Of a stretch of DNA of 64,000 nucleotides, positions 12,438 to 22,203 are shown in pieces. Under the pieces are notes generated by a model. That model worked only from the letters and a program-made list of their open reading frames with translations, had not been told where the DNA came from and searched no databases. Source of the stretch: CAXQUZ01 sp942491145 (GTDB lineage: Bacteria > Myxococcota_A > UBA796 > UBA2385). The position numbers and the translations under genes were made by a program. Each line of letters starts with the position of its first letter. The stretch's first letter is position 1. Location: positions 62,001-126,000 of the forward strand of contig CALOBC010000059.1 in NCBI GenBank assembly GCA_942491145.1, written 5' to 3'.

Positions 12438-14738
12438 TCAGAGGCACAAGGCCGACGTGTCGATCGGCATCAGGTTGTCGTCCTCATCGCACTCCTTGGT
12501 GGCGCCCCAGGGGGCTCCGGCCACCAGCGCCGGGTCGTCCACACTGGCCCACAGCCCGTCCCAGTCGGACCAGTCGTCGATGTCCACCGGCACGGCTGCG
12601 CTGCGCCCACCGGGCACCAAGGCGGCGGCGATGGAGCCTTCACCCAACAGGGTCAAGACGCCGTCCAGTTCACCATACACAGCGATCTTGGCACCGGGGT
12701 CGGCGGTGATGTAGGCACCGGCATTGTCGACCTGGACCCACACCCGGGCGGTGGGGCCGCAGGCTTCCTGGCAGGTCTCGGTGGCCGGCACGAGGTTGGC
12801 GGCGGCGAGGGCACCAAAGCTGCCGGGGGCCTGGAGGCGGAAGCTGTTGAGGTCTTCGGTCAGGTAAGGCGCGTAGTTGGGGGCGCCGTAGCCGATGTCG
12901 CCGTCGTCGTTGATGGGGGTGCCGTACCAGGCGTTCTGGTTCCACGTGGGCCGAGCGCTGACCCAGTCGTCATCGGCGGCGCCCAGCACATACAACCCGT
13001 AGGCCAGCCGGTTGTCGGGGTTGGCGGCGTTGACGATGAGGATCTCGGCTTTGCCGTCCCCGTCCACGTCGGCCACCAGCGGGTATTCGTGGATGGTCCA
13101 CGACTTGTGGTTGGTGTCTTTGAGCACCGCGTTCAAGCGCTCATCGGCGGCCAAGCCTGTGCGGGTGTCGACTTGCCAGACCCACAGCGCTTCTTCGTCG
13201 GAGAAGACGATCTCGCTGCTGCCGTCGCCGTTGAAGTCGAAGACGGTGGAGCCGGTGCTGGCGCTGGACCAGTCCTTCGTGGGGGCGATGGCGTAGCGCT
13301 CCAGCGTCGATCCGCTGAGCCTGAAGATGCTGTACCAGCACGCACCCGACACACCGATCTCGCGGTCGCCGTCGCCGGTGAAGTCGGCGATGGTGGGCTG
13401 GCCGCCGAAGCTCTTGCGGCTGGTGTCGCACGAGGGGTGGGCGTATGCACCCTCGGGTGGGGCATTGGCGACGCTGGCGAGCTCCACGCAGCGCCCGCTG
13501 CCGTCGGGTTGGCCCGAGTAGACGCTCACCCGCTGGTTGCCGGTCAGCACGATCTCGGGCACGCCGGCACTGGTGCCGCTGCGGTCAATGTCGGCCACGG
13601 CGGGGTAGCCGTCCGCGGCGGGCACCCACGTGGATCCCGACCACGCGCCGAGCTCGCAGTAGCGGTCTCCCGAGGCGGTGTAGACGGTGGTGCCGGCGAC
13701 CACTTCCATGTCGAGCCCGTCGCCGTCCATGTCGTAGGGAAAGCTGTGGTAGCCGCTGTTCCAGTAGCCAGCGGTGCCCACGATCCATGAGTTGTACCAG
13801 CCCGCCCCAAAGCCGCCTTCCCACTGCAGGCTGAGGGTGGTGCCGTCGTAGACCTTGTCGCCCAAGATGACGTCCACGTCACCATCTCCGTTGATGTCGG
13901 CGAGGGCGGGGGCGTGGCTGGCGCCGGAGTCGGAGCTGTCCCGTTGGCAGTACAGCTCGGTCTCGGTGGCGATGGCGGCGAGCACCAGCGTCACGGTGCT
14001 GCCGGACTGCTGGACTTCGTACAGCGCGGGGTAGCAGGCGGTTGTGCCTTCTTCGATGACGACCGTCACCAGCTCGGTCTGGCCGTCGCTGTCGGTGTCG
14101 CCGAGGGCCACACCGCTGAAGCGTGCGGGGGTGTAGCGGGGCGATGTTGATCCGCGGACGGGCATCCAGCTTGCGGTGGCGTGGACGGCGCTGCCGTTGC
14201 CGGAGATCAGACGCAGAACGCTGTACTGGTCGCCATACTCGTCGCCCATGACCACGGCGATGTCGGGGATGTCCTGGGCGTCGATGCGGCCGTCGCCGTT
14301 GTCATCGGTGGCCTGGCCGACAGCCGGGCTCTGGAAGACGTTGACCATGCCGGGCTCGTCGACAAAGGGCACAGCCGGGACCACCGCGCCCGAGCTGGGG
14401 TCGATGAGCTCGTGGGCTCGGCTCCACTCGATCTGGGCCGAGAAGGGGTTGCCGCTGGGCTCGGGCTCGTAGACACACCCGGCGTCGGAGCTGACCGTGG
14501 ACGCCGGGGGTGGGGTGTCGCAGTCGACCTCGGGGTCGCCGCCGTCGCCGCCGTCCCCCCCATCACCGCCGTCACTTCCGTCGCTGCCGTCCCCACCGTC
14601 GCTGCCGTCGGGCACGGTGCCGTCGTCATCCTGGGGGTCCTGGGCATCCGGGCCACGTCCACCCTTGGTGTCCAGATCGCTGGCGCATGCGCCAAGGCCG
14701 AGGAGCATCGCTCCACACCACACAAGCTGTCGGGTCAT
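12438..14738 (-). CDS. Lipoprotein with VCBS/FG-GAP beta-propeller repeats
   Basis: A 766-residue lipoprotein with lipobox LGAC (Cys near 18) and a long GDGSDGSDGGDGG linker. The VCBS/FG-GAP blade motif recurs: DDNGDGRIDAQDIPDIAVV, DTDSDGQTELVTVV, DINGDGDVDVILGD, DFTGDGDREIGVSG, DFNGDGSSEIVFSD and DVDGDGKAEILIVN. Each carries a D-x-D/N-G-D calcium loop, so the bulk folds as a calcium-stabilised integrin-alpha-like propeller. The C-terminus (about 640-766) looks like a CARDB/Ig-type sandwich ending in ECDEDDNLMPID. GGAG sits 7 bases before the ATG. A strong hairpin separates it from the S8 protease upstream. Likely an outer-membrane surface adhesin or scaffold; ligand unknown. Confidence 0.85.
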   Translation of the reverse strand: MTRQLVWCGAMLLGLGACASDLDTKGGRGPDAQDPQDDDGTVPDGSDGGDGSDGSDGGDGGDGGDGGDPEVDCDTPPPASTVSSDAGCVYEPEPSGNPFSAQIEWSRAHELIDPSSGAVVPAVPFVDEPGMVNVFQSPAVGQATDDNGDGRIDAQDIPDIAVVMGDEYGDQYSVLRLISGNGSAVHATASWMPVRGSTSPRYTPARFSGVALGDTDSDGQTELVTVVIEEGTTACYPALYEVQQSGSTVTLVLAAIATETELYCQRDSSDSGASHAPALADINGDGDVDVILGDKVYDGTTLSLQWEGGFGAGWYNSWIVGTAGYWNSGYHSFPYDMDGDGLDMEVVAGTTVYTASGDRYCELGAWSGSTWVPAADGYPAVADIDRSGTSAGVPEIVLTGNQRVSVYSGQPDGSGRCVELASVANAPPEGAYAHPSCDTSRKSFGGQPTIADFTGDGDREIGVSGACWYSIFRLSGSTLERYAIAPTKDWSSASTGSTVFDFNGDGSSEIVFSDEEALWVWQVDTRTGLAADERLNAVLKDTNHKSWTIHEYPLVADVDGDGKAEILIVNAANPDNRLAYGLYVLGAADDDWVSARPTWNQNAWYGTPINDDGDIGYGAPNYAPYLTEDLNSFRLQAPGSFGALAAANLVPATETCQEACGPTARVWVQVDNAGAYITADPGAKIAVYGELDGVLTLLGEGSIAAALVPGGRSAAVPVDIDDWSDWDGLWASVDDPALVAGAPWGATKECDEDDNLMPIDTSALCL

Positions 14739-14780
14739 CGCGGGCTCCAGTGCTGCAGCAGCACAGTCCAACGCTAACCT

Positions 14781-14823
14781 GGGCGCCTCGGGATCGACCG
14801 GTTTGGTCCATCCCGAGGCGCCC
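14781..14823 (-). terminator. Terminator hairpin of the S8 protease gene
   Basis: A perfect 14-bp inverted repeat (GGGCGCCTCGGGAT / ATCCCGAGGCGCCC) with a 15-base loop lies 29 bases past the stop codon of the S8 protease and before the ATG of the VCBS lipoprotein. There is no T-tract, so Rho-assisted or stem-stabilising function is possible. Confidence 0.6.
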
Positions 14824-14860
14824 CACGGCGCTCAATGCTGCCCCACGGCGCTCAATGCTG
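14821..14860. repeat. Perfect 20-bp tandem duplication over the protease stop codon
   Basis: The unit CCCCACGGCGCTCAATGCTG occurs twice back to back (14821-14840, 14841-14860). The second copy contains the stop codon of the S8 protease, so the duplication leaves the protein intact. It abuts the terminator stem and looks like a recent slippage event. Confidence 0.9.
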
Positions 14861-17587
14861 GAGGGTGGGGCCCCCGCCGCCGGCCAGGGTGCGACAGTCC
14901 CGCGCTGCGGTGGCCTCGGTGGGACCGATCAGCCCGTCGTGGTCCGCGTCGAGGACACACGTCGAGCCGGTCACGGGCATGGCGTCGTTGCTGGCCCCCA
15001 CCATCTGGGCCATGCCACCTTGGCCGGCCACCGCCAGCATCATCGCGGGCTCAGCACCGGTCGCGCTGCGGAAGCCGCCGCTCGACAGGACCTCGTCGAG
15101 GTGGGTGTCCTCGAAGATGTCGCCACCGAGGCCGGTTCCGTTGATCTGCGCGCCCCCTTCGAAGGGCAGCGTCGACAAGTTCACGCCGCCGCCGCCGGGC
15201 TCCATCAGGTCGTCGGCATGAAAGCCGAGCGGGCTGGATGCGAGTCCTGTGCCGTCCAGAATGAGCAGGTTGGCGATGTCGCCGGCGTCGAGCTCGACGG
15301 TGGCCAAGCCGAGCTGGATGATGCCGAGGGGGCTGGAGGCGAGGCCGGTGCCGAAGCTCGACAGCGGAGCGGTGCCCAGGGGACCGAAGCCGAGGGGGCT
15401 GGAGGCGAGGCCGGAGCCGTCGAGATCGATGGCCAGGGGGGTGTGCGAGAGGGTGGAGAAGCCGAGGGGGCTGGACGCGAGCCCTGTGCCATCGAGGGTG
15501 ATGGCCCGTGCGGGGTCGAGGGCGCCGGGGGTCAGGATGATACCGAGGGGGCTGGACGCCAGCCCGGTGCCACTGTTGATGATGACGGTGGACTCGGCGA
15601 GGTCACCGACCGAGAGGTCCAGTCCTTCGTTCCAGTGCACCGCCAGCCCGTAGTTGTCCGGCAGCTGTCCGCTGGCCTCCGCGGCGTCCAGCATCAAGGC
15701 GAGCGCATCGGTGGCGTAGAACACGTTGTGGGGCCGGACGAACACCTGCTCTGCGGCATAGACCACGGCGTCGAGGCGCACGGTCCACGCTTGGGCGATC
15801 GAGCCGCCGTCGCTGTCGGTGGCCTCGGTCCAGTCGCCCTTCACGGTGCACTGGCCGGTCGTGGGCTCGGCGAAGCAGCCGGCGGTCAGGGGCTCGCCGC
15901 CATTCTCGATGGTCGCGTACACCCACATGCCGGTGCCGGAGCCGGCGAGTCCATCGACGGTCACGCGGGCGGCCGGGCGCACCCGTCCGTCCTCGCCCCG
16001 CTCCAGGTAGGGCAGCATCGCGGCGCCGATCTCCCGGCCGACATGCAGGGAGAAGTGGTCCCTCTCCACCTGGGTCTCGGCACGTGCCCCGTCGAGATAG
16101 CCGCGCCCGACGCCATTGTAGGGGCCATCGAGGTTGTAGGACTGGGCGCTGGACTGCAGCGCGGACAGCGTGGCCCCGGCGTCGGCGCCCATCGCCATCA
16201 GGCGGGCGGCTTGGCCGCTCACGATGGCGGCGGCCTGGCTGGTGCCCGCGTAGAGCCACAGGCCCATGGTGCCGGGGTCGTTGAGGCTGATGGTCTCGGC
16301 GAGGATGCCGTCGGGATACCCGTCACCGGTGTTGTCTTGGTCGAGGTTGCCGCCGGGGGCGACCAGGTCGACCGCTGCGTTGCCGTTGGAGTAGGGCGCC
16401 CGCTCGGCGACGTTGAAGTAGTCCTTGATCGTGCCCGCGCTCTGGTAGCCCGCCTTCGGTGCTGCGCCGCCCACCGCGAGAACCAAGGGGCTGGCGGCGG
16501 GCCAGCTGACGTAGTCCTTGCCGGCATTGCCCGTGGCCGAGACCATGACGACGCCCTGCTTCGCGGCGTGCTGCAGTGCGAGCTGGAGCGCTTGGGAGGG
16601 TTGGTAGCCCGGTCCGAAGGACAGGCTCATGTTGATGACTTGGGCGCCATTGTCGGCCGCGTGGTGGATGGCCGCGATGAGGTCGGCTTCGGTGCCCCGG
16701 TTGTGCGCGTCGAGCACCCGCAGCGGCATCAAGCCGACCCCCGGTGCGATGCCCCGAACGGCGCCCGAGGACGCGATGACACTCGCGATGTGGGTGCCGT
16801 GCTGGTGGTGGTCGAGGGGCAGGGCGTCGTTGTCGACGAAGTCCCAGGGCGCCACGATGGTGCTGCTCTCGAGTGTCGGCGCGGCCATGTGCACAGTGCC
16901 ATCGCTGCCGACGTGGTTTGTGTAGGCCACCCCGGTGTCGAGAACGGCGACAATCACGGCATTGAGGTCGAGATCGCGCTCCGACTCGTGGACCAAGGCG
17001 TGGTGCCACTGGTGGTCCGCCGCGGACTCCAGAATGTCGGCCGGGGGAGCCGTCTCTGTGGACGGGTCCCGGTCCTCGTCGGGTGCCGGCAGGTCCGGGG
17101 CTTCGGTCTCCCCGTCCAGCGCGAGGTCGGAGAGGTCTTCTTCAGCGACGGTGGTGGTCTCCACCGTGTCGGCTTTGTTCTTCCCGGCGCCCCAGATCGC
17201 CGCATTTCGGGCCACACCCGCCACGTCGGGATCGGCACGCAAGATGGCCATGGCAGAGAGCTCTTGGCCCGCTTCGGTGCTGAAGACCGCGATGCCAGCG
17301 GCGTTTGCGTCTCGCTGGACCTCCAGCCCATATCGGGCCGCAATGCGGGCAACCGGGACGTCGGAGGCCAAGGTGACCATGAGCTCGCCGGCCCGGTAGG
17401 TCGCAGCGGCCGTCTCGACCTGTGCCTGGGGGGCACCGATGCCCGTTCGGGTCGCCAAGGACGCGTCGGGTGTGGAGGGCAATGCCGTGGAGGCGTCCCC
17501 CTCGGTGGCAACAGGAATAGCTTGAACGCCGACCACCAAAGCAAAGAGGCCTGTGGTGGCGAGTAGGGTCGAGCGAGTGCGCTGCAT
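14852..17587 (-). CDS. Secreted S8 (subtilisin-like) serine protease with decapeptide repeats
   Basis: A 911-residue exported protease. A signal peptide (LLATTGLFALVVGVQA) is followed by an I9-like propeptide (about 45-130). The S8 catalytic triad is complete: Asp in VAVLDTGV (about 216), His in HQHGTHIASV (about 263) and Ser in YAGTSQAAA (about 449). The usual oxyanion Asn lies in VSATGNAGK. Residues 500-660 form a beta-rich domain with two cysteines. Between about 672 and 790 the motif GTGLASSPLG(F/I) recurs five times with spacers of 22-33 residues, followed by a degenerate GTGLGG copy. The C-terminal tail has an EF-hand-like DADHDGLIGPTEA. It probably acts outside the cell; the role of the repeats is unknown. 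Confidence 0.9.
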   Translation of the reverse strand: MQRTRSTLLATTGLFALVVGVQAIPVATEGDASTALPSTPDASLATRTGIGAPQAQVETAAATYRAGELMVTLASDVPVARIAARYGLEVQRDANAAGIAVFSTEAGQELSAMAILRADPDVAGVARNAAIWGAGKNKADTVETTTVAEEDLSDLALDGETEAPDLPAPDEDRDPSTETAPPADILESAADHQWHHALVHESERDLDLNAVIVAVLDTGVAYTNHVGSDGTVHMAAPTLESSTIVAPWDFVDNDALPLDHHQHGTHIASVIASSGAVRGIAPGVGLMPLRVLDAHNRGTEADLIAAIHHAADNGAQVINMSLSFGPGYQPSQALQLALQHAAKQGVVMVSATGNAGKDYVSWPAASPLVLAVGGAAPKAGYQSAGTIKDYFNVAERAPYSNGNAAVDLVAPGGNLDQDNTGDGYPDGILAETISLNDPGTMGLWLYAGTSQAAAIVSGQAARLMAMGADAGATLSALQSSAQSYNLDGPYNGVGRGYLDGARAETQVERDHFSLHVGREIGAAMLPYLERGEDGRVRPAARVTVDGLAGSGTGMWVYATIENGGEPLTAGCFAEPTTGQCTVKGDWTEATDSDGGSIAQAWTVRLDAVVYAAEQVFVRPHNVFYATDALALMLDAAEASGQLPDNYGLAVHWNEGLDLSVGDLAESTVIINSGTGLASSPLGIILTPGALDPARAITLDGTGLASSPLGFSTLSHTPLAIDLDGSGLASSPLGFGPLGTAPLSSFGTGLASSPLGIIQLGLATVELDAGDIANLLILDGTGLASSPLGFHADDLMEPGGGGVNLSTLPFEGGAQINGTGLGGDIFEDTHLDEVLSSGGFRSATGAEPAMMLAVAGQGGMAQMVGASNDAMPVTGSTCVLDADHDGLIGPTEATAARDCRTLAGGGGPTLQH
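15222..15575 (-). repeat. Dispersed in-gene repeat coding GTGLASSPLG
   Basis: Five copies of about 33 bp start near 15222, 15323, 15389, 15462 and 15544 (plus-strand coordinates) inside the S8 protease gene. They encode GTGLASSPLGF or GTGLASSPLGI (one copy GSG). Codon use differs between copies, so the peptide rather than the DNA has been conserved. Confidence 0.85.
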
Positions 17588-17723
17588 ACTGTTCTGCTCG
17601 TGTCAATCCGGGCCGCACCCGTGATACGGAACGGCCGTGCTCGGGCATGAGACAGCGATCTCCGATGTTGGGGGTTGGGCGGGGGCCGGTCTGCCGCACC
17701 GAGCGACAACGGGAGCGACCGCC

Positions 17724-18719
17724 ATGCGCGTGTTGATTGTGGGCGCCGGTGCTGTGGGCCAGACGTATGCGCGGGCTCTTCTGAAGGCCGACTGTGACGT
17801 CGTCTTCTATGTTCGTGAGAAGTACCGCGCGGCGCTGGAGTCCCCGGGGACGTTGCCGTTTTACCCGCTGAACGAGCGCGCGCGGACCGACCCGGACGTG
17901 CTGGGTGGCTACGGGGTGGTCAGCTCGCTGGACGAGGTGGCGGCCTCGGACTGGGATGCGGTGTGGCTGTGTGTGTCGTCCACGGCGCTCCAGGCAGGGT
18001 GGTTTGACGCGTTCGCCAAAGCCATCGACAATGCCGTGGTGGTGAGTCTTCAGCCTGGGTTGATCGATCCGGACTGGCTGCATGCCCGGGTGCCCCGGGA
18101 GCGGCTGGTGTCGGGCATGATCCCCTTCATCGCTTGGCAGGCCCCCCTGCCCGGCGAGCACCTCTCGCCTCCGGGGATCATGGTGTGGCATCCGCCGCTG
18201 ATGGCCACGCCGCTGAGTGGGCCCTTGGCGGCGGTGACCGAGCAAGCCACGCTGCTGCGGCGAGGGGGGCTCAAGGTGCGGTTGGTGGCGAGTGCCGGCG
18301 AGGGTGGGGCCACAGCATCGGCCGTGCTGCTCAGCATTGTGGCCGCGCTGGAGGGGGCGGGCTGGCGCTTCTCTGAGCTGCGGCGGGCGAACCACATGCG
18401 CCGGGCGATCTACGCAAAGAACCAAGCGCTGGCGGTGGCCGCCGCTGTGCATGGCACCCGTGCGCCCTGGGTGTTGCGGATGCTGGGGCCCTGGATGGTG
18501 CGCCTGGCCACCCGGATTGCGCCGCTGGTGGTGCCCTTCGACTTGGAGCGGTACCTCGCGTACCACTTCCGCAAGGTCGGTGATCAGACCCGGGCGAACC
18601 TCGCGCTGTGGCGGGATGGCGGCGCCCAGCGGGGACTGCCGGTGGACGCGATCGCGGCGCTGGAAGCGACCTTGCGGGCGGTCGATGCGCGGGAGCGGGC
18701 AGCGGCGGAGGCGCCCTGA
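17724..18719 (+). CDS. Ketopantoate reductase (ApbA/PanE)-like oxidoreductase
   Basis: This 331-residue protein starts with a Rossmann NAD(P)-binding motif VLIVGAGAVGQTYA at residues 3-16, the hallmark of ApbA/PanE proteins. DAVWLCVSSTAL and SLQPGLID match the loop regions of the N-terminal domain. The C-terminal half is alpha-helical and less typical, so the substrate may not be ketopantoate. ATG at 17724 is chosen because GGGAG precedes it and the Rossmann motif begins immediately. The gene is divergent from the S8 protease (136-bp gap) and convergent with the hybrid kinase. It has no pathway partner nearby, so I leave the symbol blank. Confidence 0.75.
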   Translation: MRVLIVGAGAVGQTYARALLKADCDVVFYVREKYRAALESPGTLPFYPLNERARTDPDVLGGYGVVSSLDEVAASDWDAVWLCVSSTALQAGWFDAFAKAIDNAVVVSLQPGLIDPDWLHARVPRERLVSGMIPFIAWQAPLPGEHLSPPGIMVWHPPLMATPLSGPLAAVTEQATLLRRGGLKVRLVASAGEGGATASAVLLSIVAALEGAGWRFSELRRANHMRRAIYAKNQALAVAAAVHGTRAPWVLRMLGPWMVRLATRIAPLVVPFDLERYLAYHFRKVGDQTRANLALWRDGGAQRGLPVDAIAALEATLRAVDARERAAAEAP

Positions 18720-18740
18720 TCTCAGGGCTTGGCTCGGGGC

Positions 18741-21101
18741 TCACTGGGCGGGCGGGTCTGGGCTGAGGATGAGCTGAATGGCGGTCACGAGCTGGCGCGG
18801 GGCGAAGGGCTTGGCCAGAAACTCGACCGCGCCGGCCCCCACCATCCGCCCGATCACCTCGGACCGGGAGTAGCCGCTCATCAGCAGGATCGGCAGGTTG
18901 GGGTGTTCGGACCGCAGCGCACGCACCAAGCCCTCACCCTCCATCACGGGCATGGACAGGTCGCTGACCACGGCGTCATAGGGGCCCGTGTCGTGCCACA
19001 CCTTCAGGGCTTCGGCGCCGTTGGTGGCGGTGGTCACGTCGAAGCCCTCGGACTGGAGCTGGCGGGTGACGATCGAGAGCACCACCGGCTCATCGTCGAC
19101 CACCAGCAATCTTGCGGTGCCCTGGAATGGGGCCCGGGGGGGCGGGGCCGGGGCCGGCGCCGGTGGGGGGACTGTCGGCAGGCCGATCAGGACAAAGGTG
19201 CCCTCGCCGGGGAAGCTGTCGAACGAGAGGCAGCCCCGGTGGCCGAGCACCATCCCCAGCACGGCGGCGAGGCCGAGCCCCCGGTGGCCTTCTCGGGTGG
19301 TGAAGAACGGCTGGAACAGCTTGGAGACGGAGTCCGGATCGGCGCCGTGGCCGTTGTCGTCGATGGTCACACAGACGTGGGCGTCCCCCTGGGGCACCCG
19401 CCCACCGACCCAGGTGCCCGAGTCGGGCCCGAGCACGCGCTTCATGACCCGCACATTCACCTTGCCCCGGCCGTAGGGCAGGCTCTCGTCGGCATTGCTG
19501 ATGAGGTGGAGGAGGAGCTGGCGGAGCTGGCCGGCGTCCCCCTCCACAAACGGCAGGTTGGGCGCCACGGTCAGGTTGAGGCTGCCGCGGCGCAGGGTGG
19601 ACAAGTTGGCCAGCGGCATCAGCTCGCGGCAGAGCTGGCCCAGATCGAGCGGCGCGAGGTGGAAGCGACCGTGGCCGGAGGTGGCCAGCAGCTCCCGGGT
19701 CAGCCCGGCCGCCCGCTGAGCGGTGTCTTGGACGGCGTCGAGGTGGGCGCAGGCCGGGTGGGCATCGTCGAGGGCGTCGGACGCTTGGGCCGTGGCCCCG
19801 AGAATGCCCATCAACAGGTTGTTGAAGTCGTGTGCCACCCCGCCCGTGACCCGCGCCACCGAGTCGAAGCGGGCGGCGTCGAGCGTGCGCTGGTGCAGGG
19901 CCCGCTCCCGCTCGGCGGCTTCCACTTCAGCGGTCACATCAAAGAGCATCCCGGTCACGAGGGTCAAGCGACCGTTGGAGTCGGGGGCACGACCGCGGGC
20001 GACCAGACGGGCCACGACCCGCTTGGCCATCGGCAGCCGGAACTCGACGTCCATTGACGGCTTGTGGCCGGCAAAGTGCTCGTCCCGCGCGGCGTTGATG
20101 AGGGCGAGGTCGGCGGGGGCGAGCACCTCTCGCCAGCCGGGGACCGTGTTGGGGATCGGGCCGTCCCCCCAACCCCGACGGCGCAGCCACGCTTCGTCGA
20201 TGCGGAGGGGGCCATTGACGACCCACTCGACCAGGGCGAGGTCGGCGGCCCGGGCCGCGAGGGCCAGTCGGTCTTCCAACACGACCTTCTCGCGCTGGAC
20301 GGCGTCGCTGGCGGTCAGGTCGTGGAGGGCGAAGACGAGGGAGCGCAGCTCACCATTGCCGTCGAGGATGGGGGCGCCATTCACCGACAAGAGCCGGCGG
20401 TCGCCCGTGGGGTGCTCGACGAAGTGCTTGACGTCCCACACCGGCGCCTTGGTGGCCCGCACCCGCGCAAACGGCAGCGCTTCGGGCGGGAAGGGCTCGC
20501 CGGCGAGGGTGGTGATGCGGAAGTGCGGGTCGTTGTAGGTCCGGTTCTGCGTGCCGGTGTGGTGGAGCCCCAGCAGCTCTTCGGCCCGCCGGTTGGCGAA
20601 CCGGATGGTGCCCTCGGGATCGAGGACCAGGATGCCGGCCAGGACCGTCGACATGATCTCGTCGAGCAGGGCATGTTCGCGGTCGCGCTCCACTTGCAGG
20701 GCGCGCTGTTCTGAGATGTCGGCGAAGGTCACCACCACCCGCTCGACCTGCTGGTGTTTGTCCAGCAGCGGCTGGGCGGAGACGAGCAACCAGACCAGCT
20801 CGTCGTGCCCGGGTCGCGCTACCCCCATGACCACACTGGTCACCGGCTTGCCGGTGGTCCGGGCGTGCTCGGCGGGGTGACCGGACGGAGGGAAGGGCGC
20901 CCCCGATGCGGTTACTGTGAACCAGCGGGGATCGAAGGCGTCCCGGCCGAGGATCTGGGCTTCGGTCAGTCCCAACAGCGCCAATGCAATGGCGTTGGCC
21001 GACTCGATGGAGCCGTCCCGACCATGCACCACCACACCGCAGTGCAGCGCGCCCAGCACGGCGCTGAGCAAGGAGTCGGGGGGGCGGGCGTCGTTGGCCA
21101 T
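18741..21101 (-). CDS. PAS-domain hybrid sensor histidine kinase with C-terminal receiver
   Basis: A 786-residue cytoplasmic hybrid kinase without membrane segments. Two PAS domains (about 15-130 and 145-270) are followed by a third, divergent PAS-like region (about 280-400). HisKA has the phospho-acceptor His in GGVAHDFNNLL (about 422). The HATPase has LISNADESL (N-box), DDNGHGADPD and HRGLGLAAVLG. A Pro-rich linker leads to a receiver domain with VVDDEP, the phospho-Asp in VVSDLSMP (about 711) and a KPF lysine. ATG at 21101 is preferred because the 99 codons upstream look non-coding. The output partner is not in the window; it presumably phosphorelays to a separate HPt or response regulator. 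Confidence 0.88.
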   Translation of the reverse strand: MANDARPPDSLLSAVLGALHCGVVVHGRDGSIESANAIALALLGLTEAQILGRDAFDPRWFTVTASGAPFPPSGHPAEHARTTGKPVTSVVMGVARPGHDELVWLLVSAQPLLDKHQQVERVVVTFADISEQRALQVERDREHALLDEIMSTVLAGILVLDPEGTIRFANRRAEELLGLHHTGTQNRTYNDPHFRITTLAGEPFPPEALPFARVRATKAPVWDVKHFVEHPTGDRRLLSVNGAPILDGNGELRSLVFALHDLTASDAVQREKVVLEDRLALAARAADLALVEWVVNGPLRIDEAWLRRRGWGDGPIPNTVPGWREVLAPADLALINAARDEHFAGHKPSMDVEFRLPMAKRVVARLVARGRAPDSNGRLTLVTGMLFDVTAEVEAAERERALHQRTLDAARFDSVARVTGGVAHDFNNLLMGILGATAQASDALDDAHPACAHLDAVQDTAQRAAGLTRELLATSGHGRFHLAPLDLGQLCRELMPLANLSTLRRGSLNLTVAPNLPFVEGDAGQLRQLLLHLISNADESLPYGRGKVNVRVMKRVLGPDSGTWVGGRVPQGDAHVCVTIDDNGHGADPDSVSKLFQPFFTTREGHRGLGLAAVLGMVLGHRGCLSFDSFPGEGTFVLIGLPTVPPPAPAPAPPPRAPFQGTARLLVVDDEPVVLSIVTRQLQSEGFDVTTATNGAEALKVWHDTGPYDAVVSDLSMPVMEGEGLVRALRSEHPNLPILLMSGYSRSEVIGRMVGAGAVEFLAKPFAPRQLVTAIQLILSPDPPAQ

Positions 21102-21315
21102 CAGACAGCCCCCGGGGGTACAGCGTCGCTGGGCCACACCAGTCTGGTCGACTTGGTTGTTGCCCAGCTTGCCACCACTGACTCCATCCGTTGGGTGCCC
21201 ACACCCGGCCGCGCTGTCGTCCCCAGTGCGAGCTCTTGTGGGGGGCATATCGCAGTCCTGGCCCCGCTGACCTCCCCCGCCGATCTGACATTGATCATTG
21301 CCGATCTGACGTCGA

Positions 21316-22203
21316 TCATTGGGGAGGGGGGGCATCTTGCCAAGATTGGCGGTGTCCCCGCTCGCCTTTGCCGCCCATCCCGGGCCGCTCGTCCACACAC
21401 AACAGCACCAACCCGCCCCCCAGGGGACCCACCACCGGGCTGGTGCATGTCATGGGGTCGGACTTCGGCAGCACCGGGCGCCACTCGCTCCACGTCTGGC
21501 CGTCGGTGGACACGGTGGCGACGGGGTAGCGGCGACCGTCCACCGATGCCTGGGCGAACAGCCACAGCTTGTCATTGTGGACCATGGCGAAGGGCACGGT
21601 CTTTCCGCCGAACTGGCCCACCTTCTGGAGGGGGTCGCCGGTGAAGTGCACCACCCCGTTCTTGAGGATGGTGGCAAACACATGCCGCTCACCCAGAAAC
21701 TCCACAGGCATAGGGTCGGCCAAGCCCTTGGATGAGTACATGACATCCCCTTGTGGGCTTCGCATCATGTGGGTCTCCCCGCCGAACTCAGCCGGGTCGC
21801 CACCGCTGTTGTCGCTGCGGGAGATGTACCAGAGCTCGTCCCCAAACCACTGGGGATCGATGTAGGCGAGGGCATCGCCCCCCCGAGGACGCCAGTCTTT
21901 GCGGGCCCAGCGCGAGCCGTCAAACTGCAAGCCGCGCACCTTTGGGCCCAGCCAGCGCTCCCAGGGCGGGGGCTCGGTGGCGTGGTCATGGCCGGTCACC
22001 CACAGCGCGCCATCCTCGCGAACGGACAGGCCGAGGCTGTCGATGCCGTGGGCCATCACGTCCGGAAACAGCGCCCAGGTCTCGCCGCCGTCTTCGCTGG
22101 TGAAGGCCCGCAGCTCGGTGCTGAGCAGGCGGGGGTCGATGGGCGGGTGAGACGTGGAGCACCCGGCCCAGAGCGCCACCGCCCCCGCGAGTCGCAGCCT
22201 CAC
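21316..22203 (-). CDS. Exo-alpha-sialidase/BNR-like lipoprotein
   Basis: A 295-residue lipoprotein: hydrophobic signal, lipobox LWAGC with Cys near 15. The mature part has several BNR/Asp-box-like strands (TSEDGGETWALF, VSTDGQTWSEW, LQFDGSRW), consistent with a beta-propeller of the sialidase/WD40-like class. No arginine triad typical of true sialidases is obvious, so a binding role is as likely as catalysis. GTG start overlaps the TGA of the SGNH hydrolase by 4 bp, so the two are translationally coupled and may act together on extracellular sugars or esters. Confidence 0.7.
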   Translation of the reverse strand: MRLRLAGAVALWAGCSTSHPPIDPRLLSTELRAFTSEDGGETWALFPDVMAHGIDSLGLSVREDGALWVTGHDHATEPPPWERWLGPKVRGLQFDGSRWARKDWRPRGGDALAYIDPQWFGDELWYISRSDNSGGDPAEFGGETHMMRSPQGDVMYSSKGLADPMPVEFLGERHVFATILKNGVVHFTGDPLQKVGQFGGKTVPFAMVHNDKLWLFAQASVDGRRYPVATVSTDGQTWSEWRPVLPKSDPMTCTSPVVGPLGGGLVLLCVDERPGMGGKGERGHRQSWQDAPPPQ

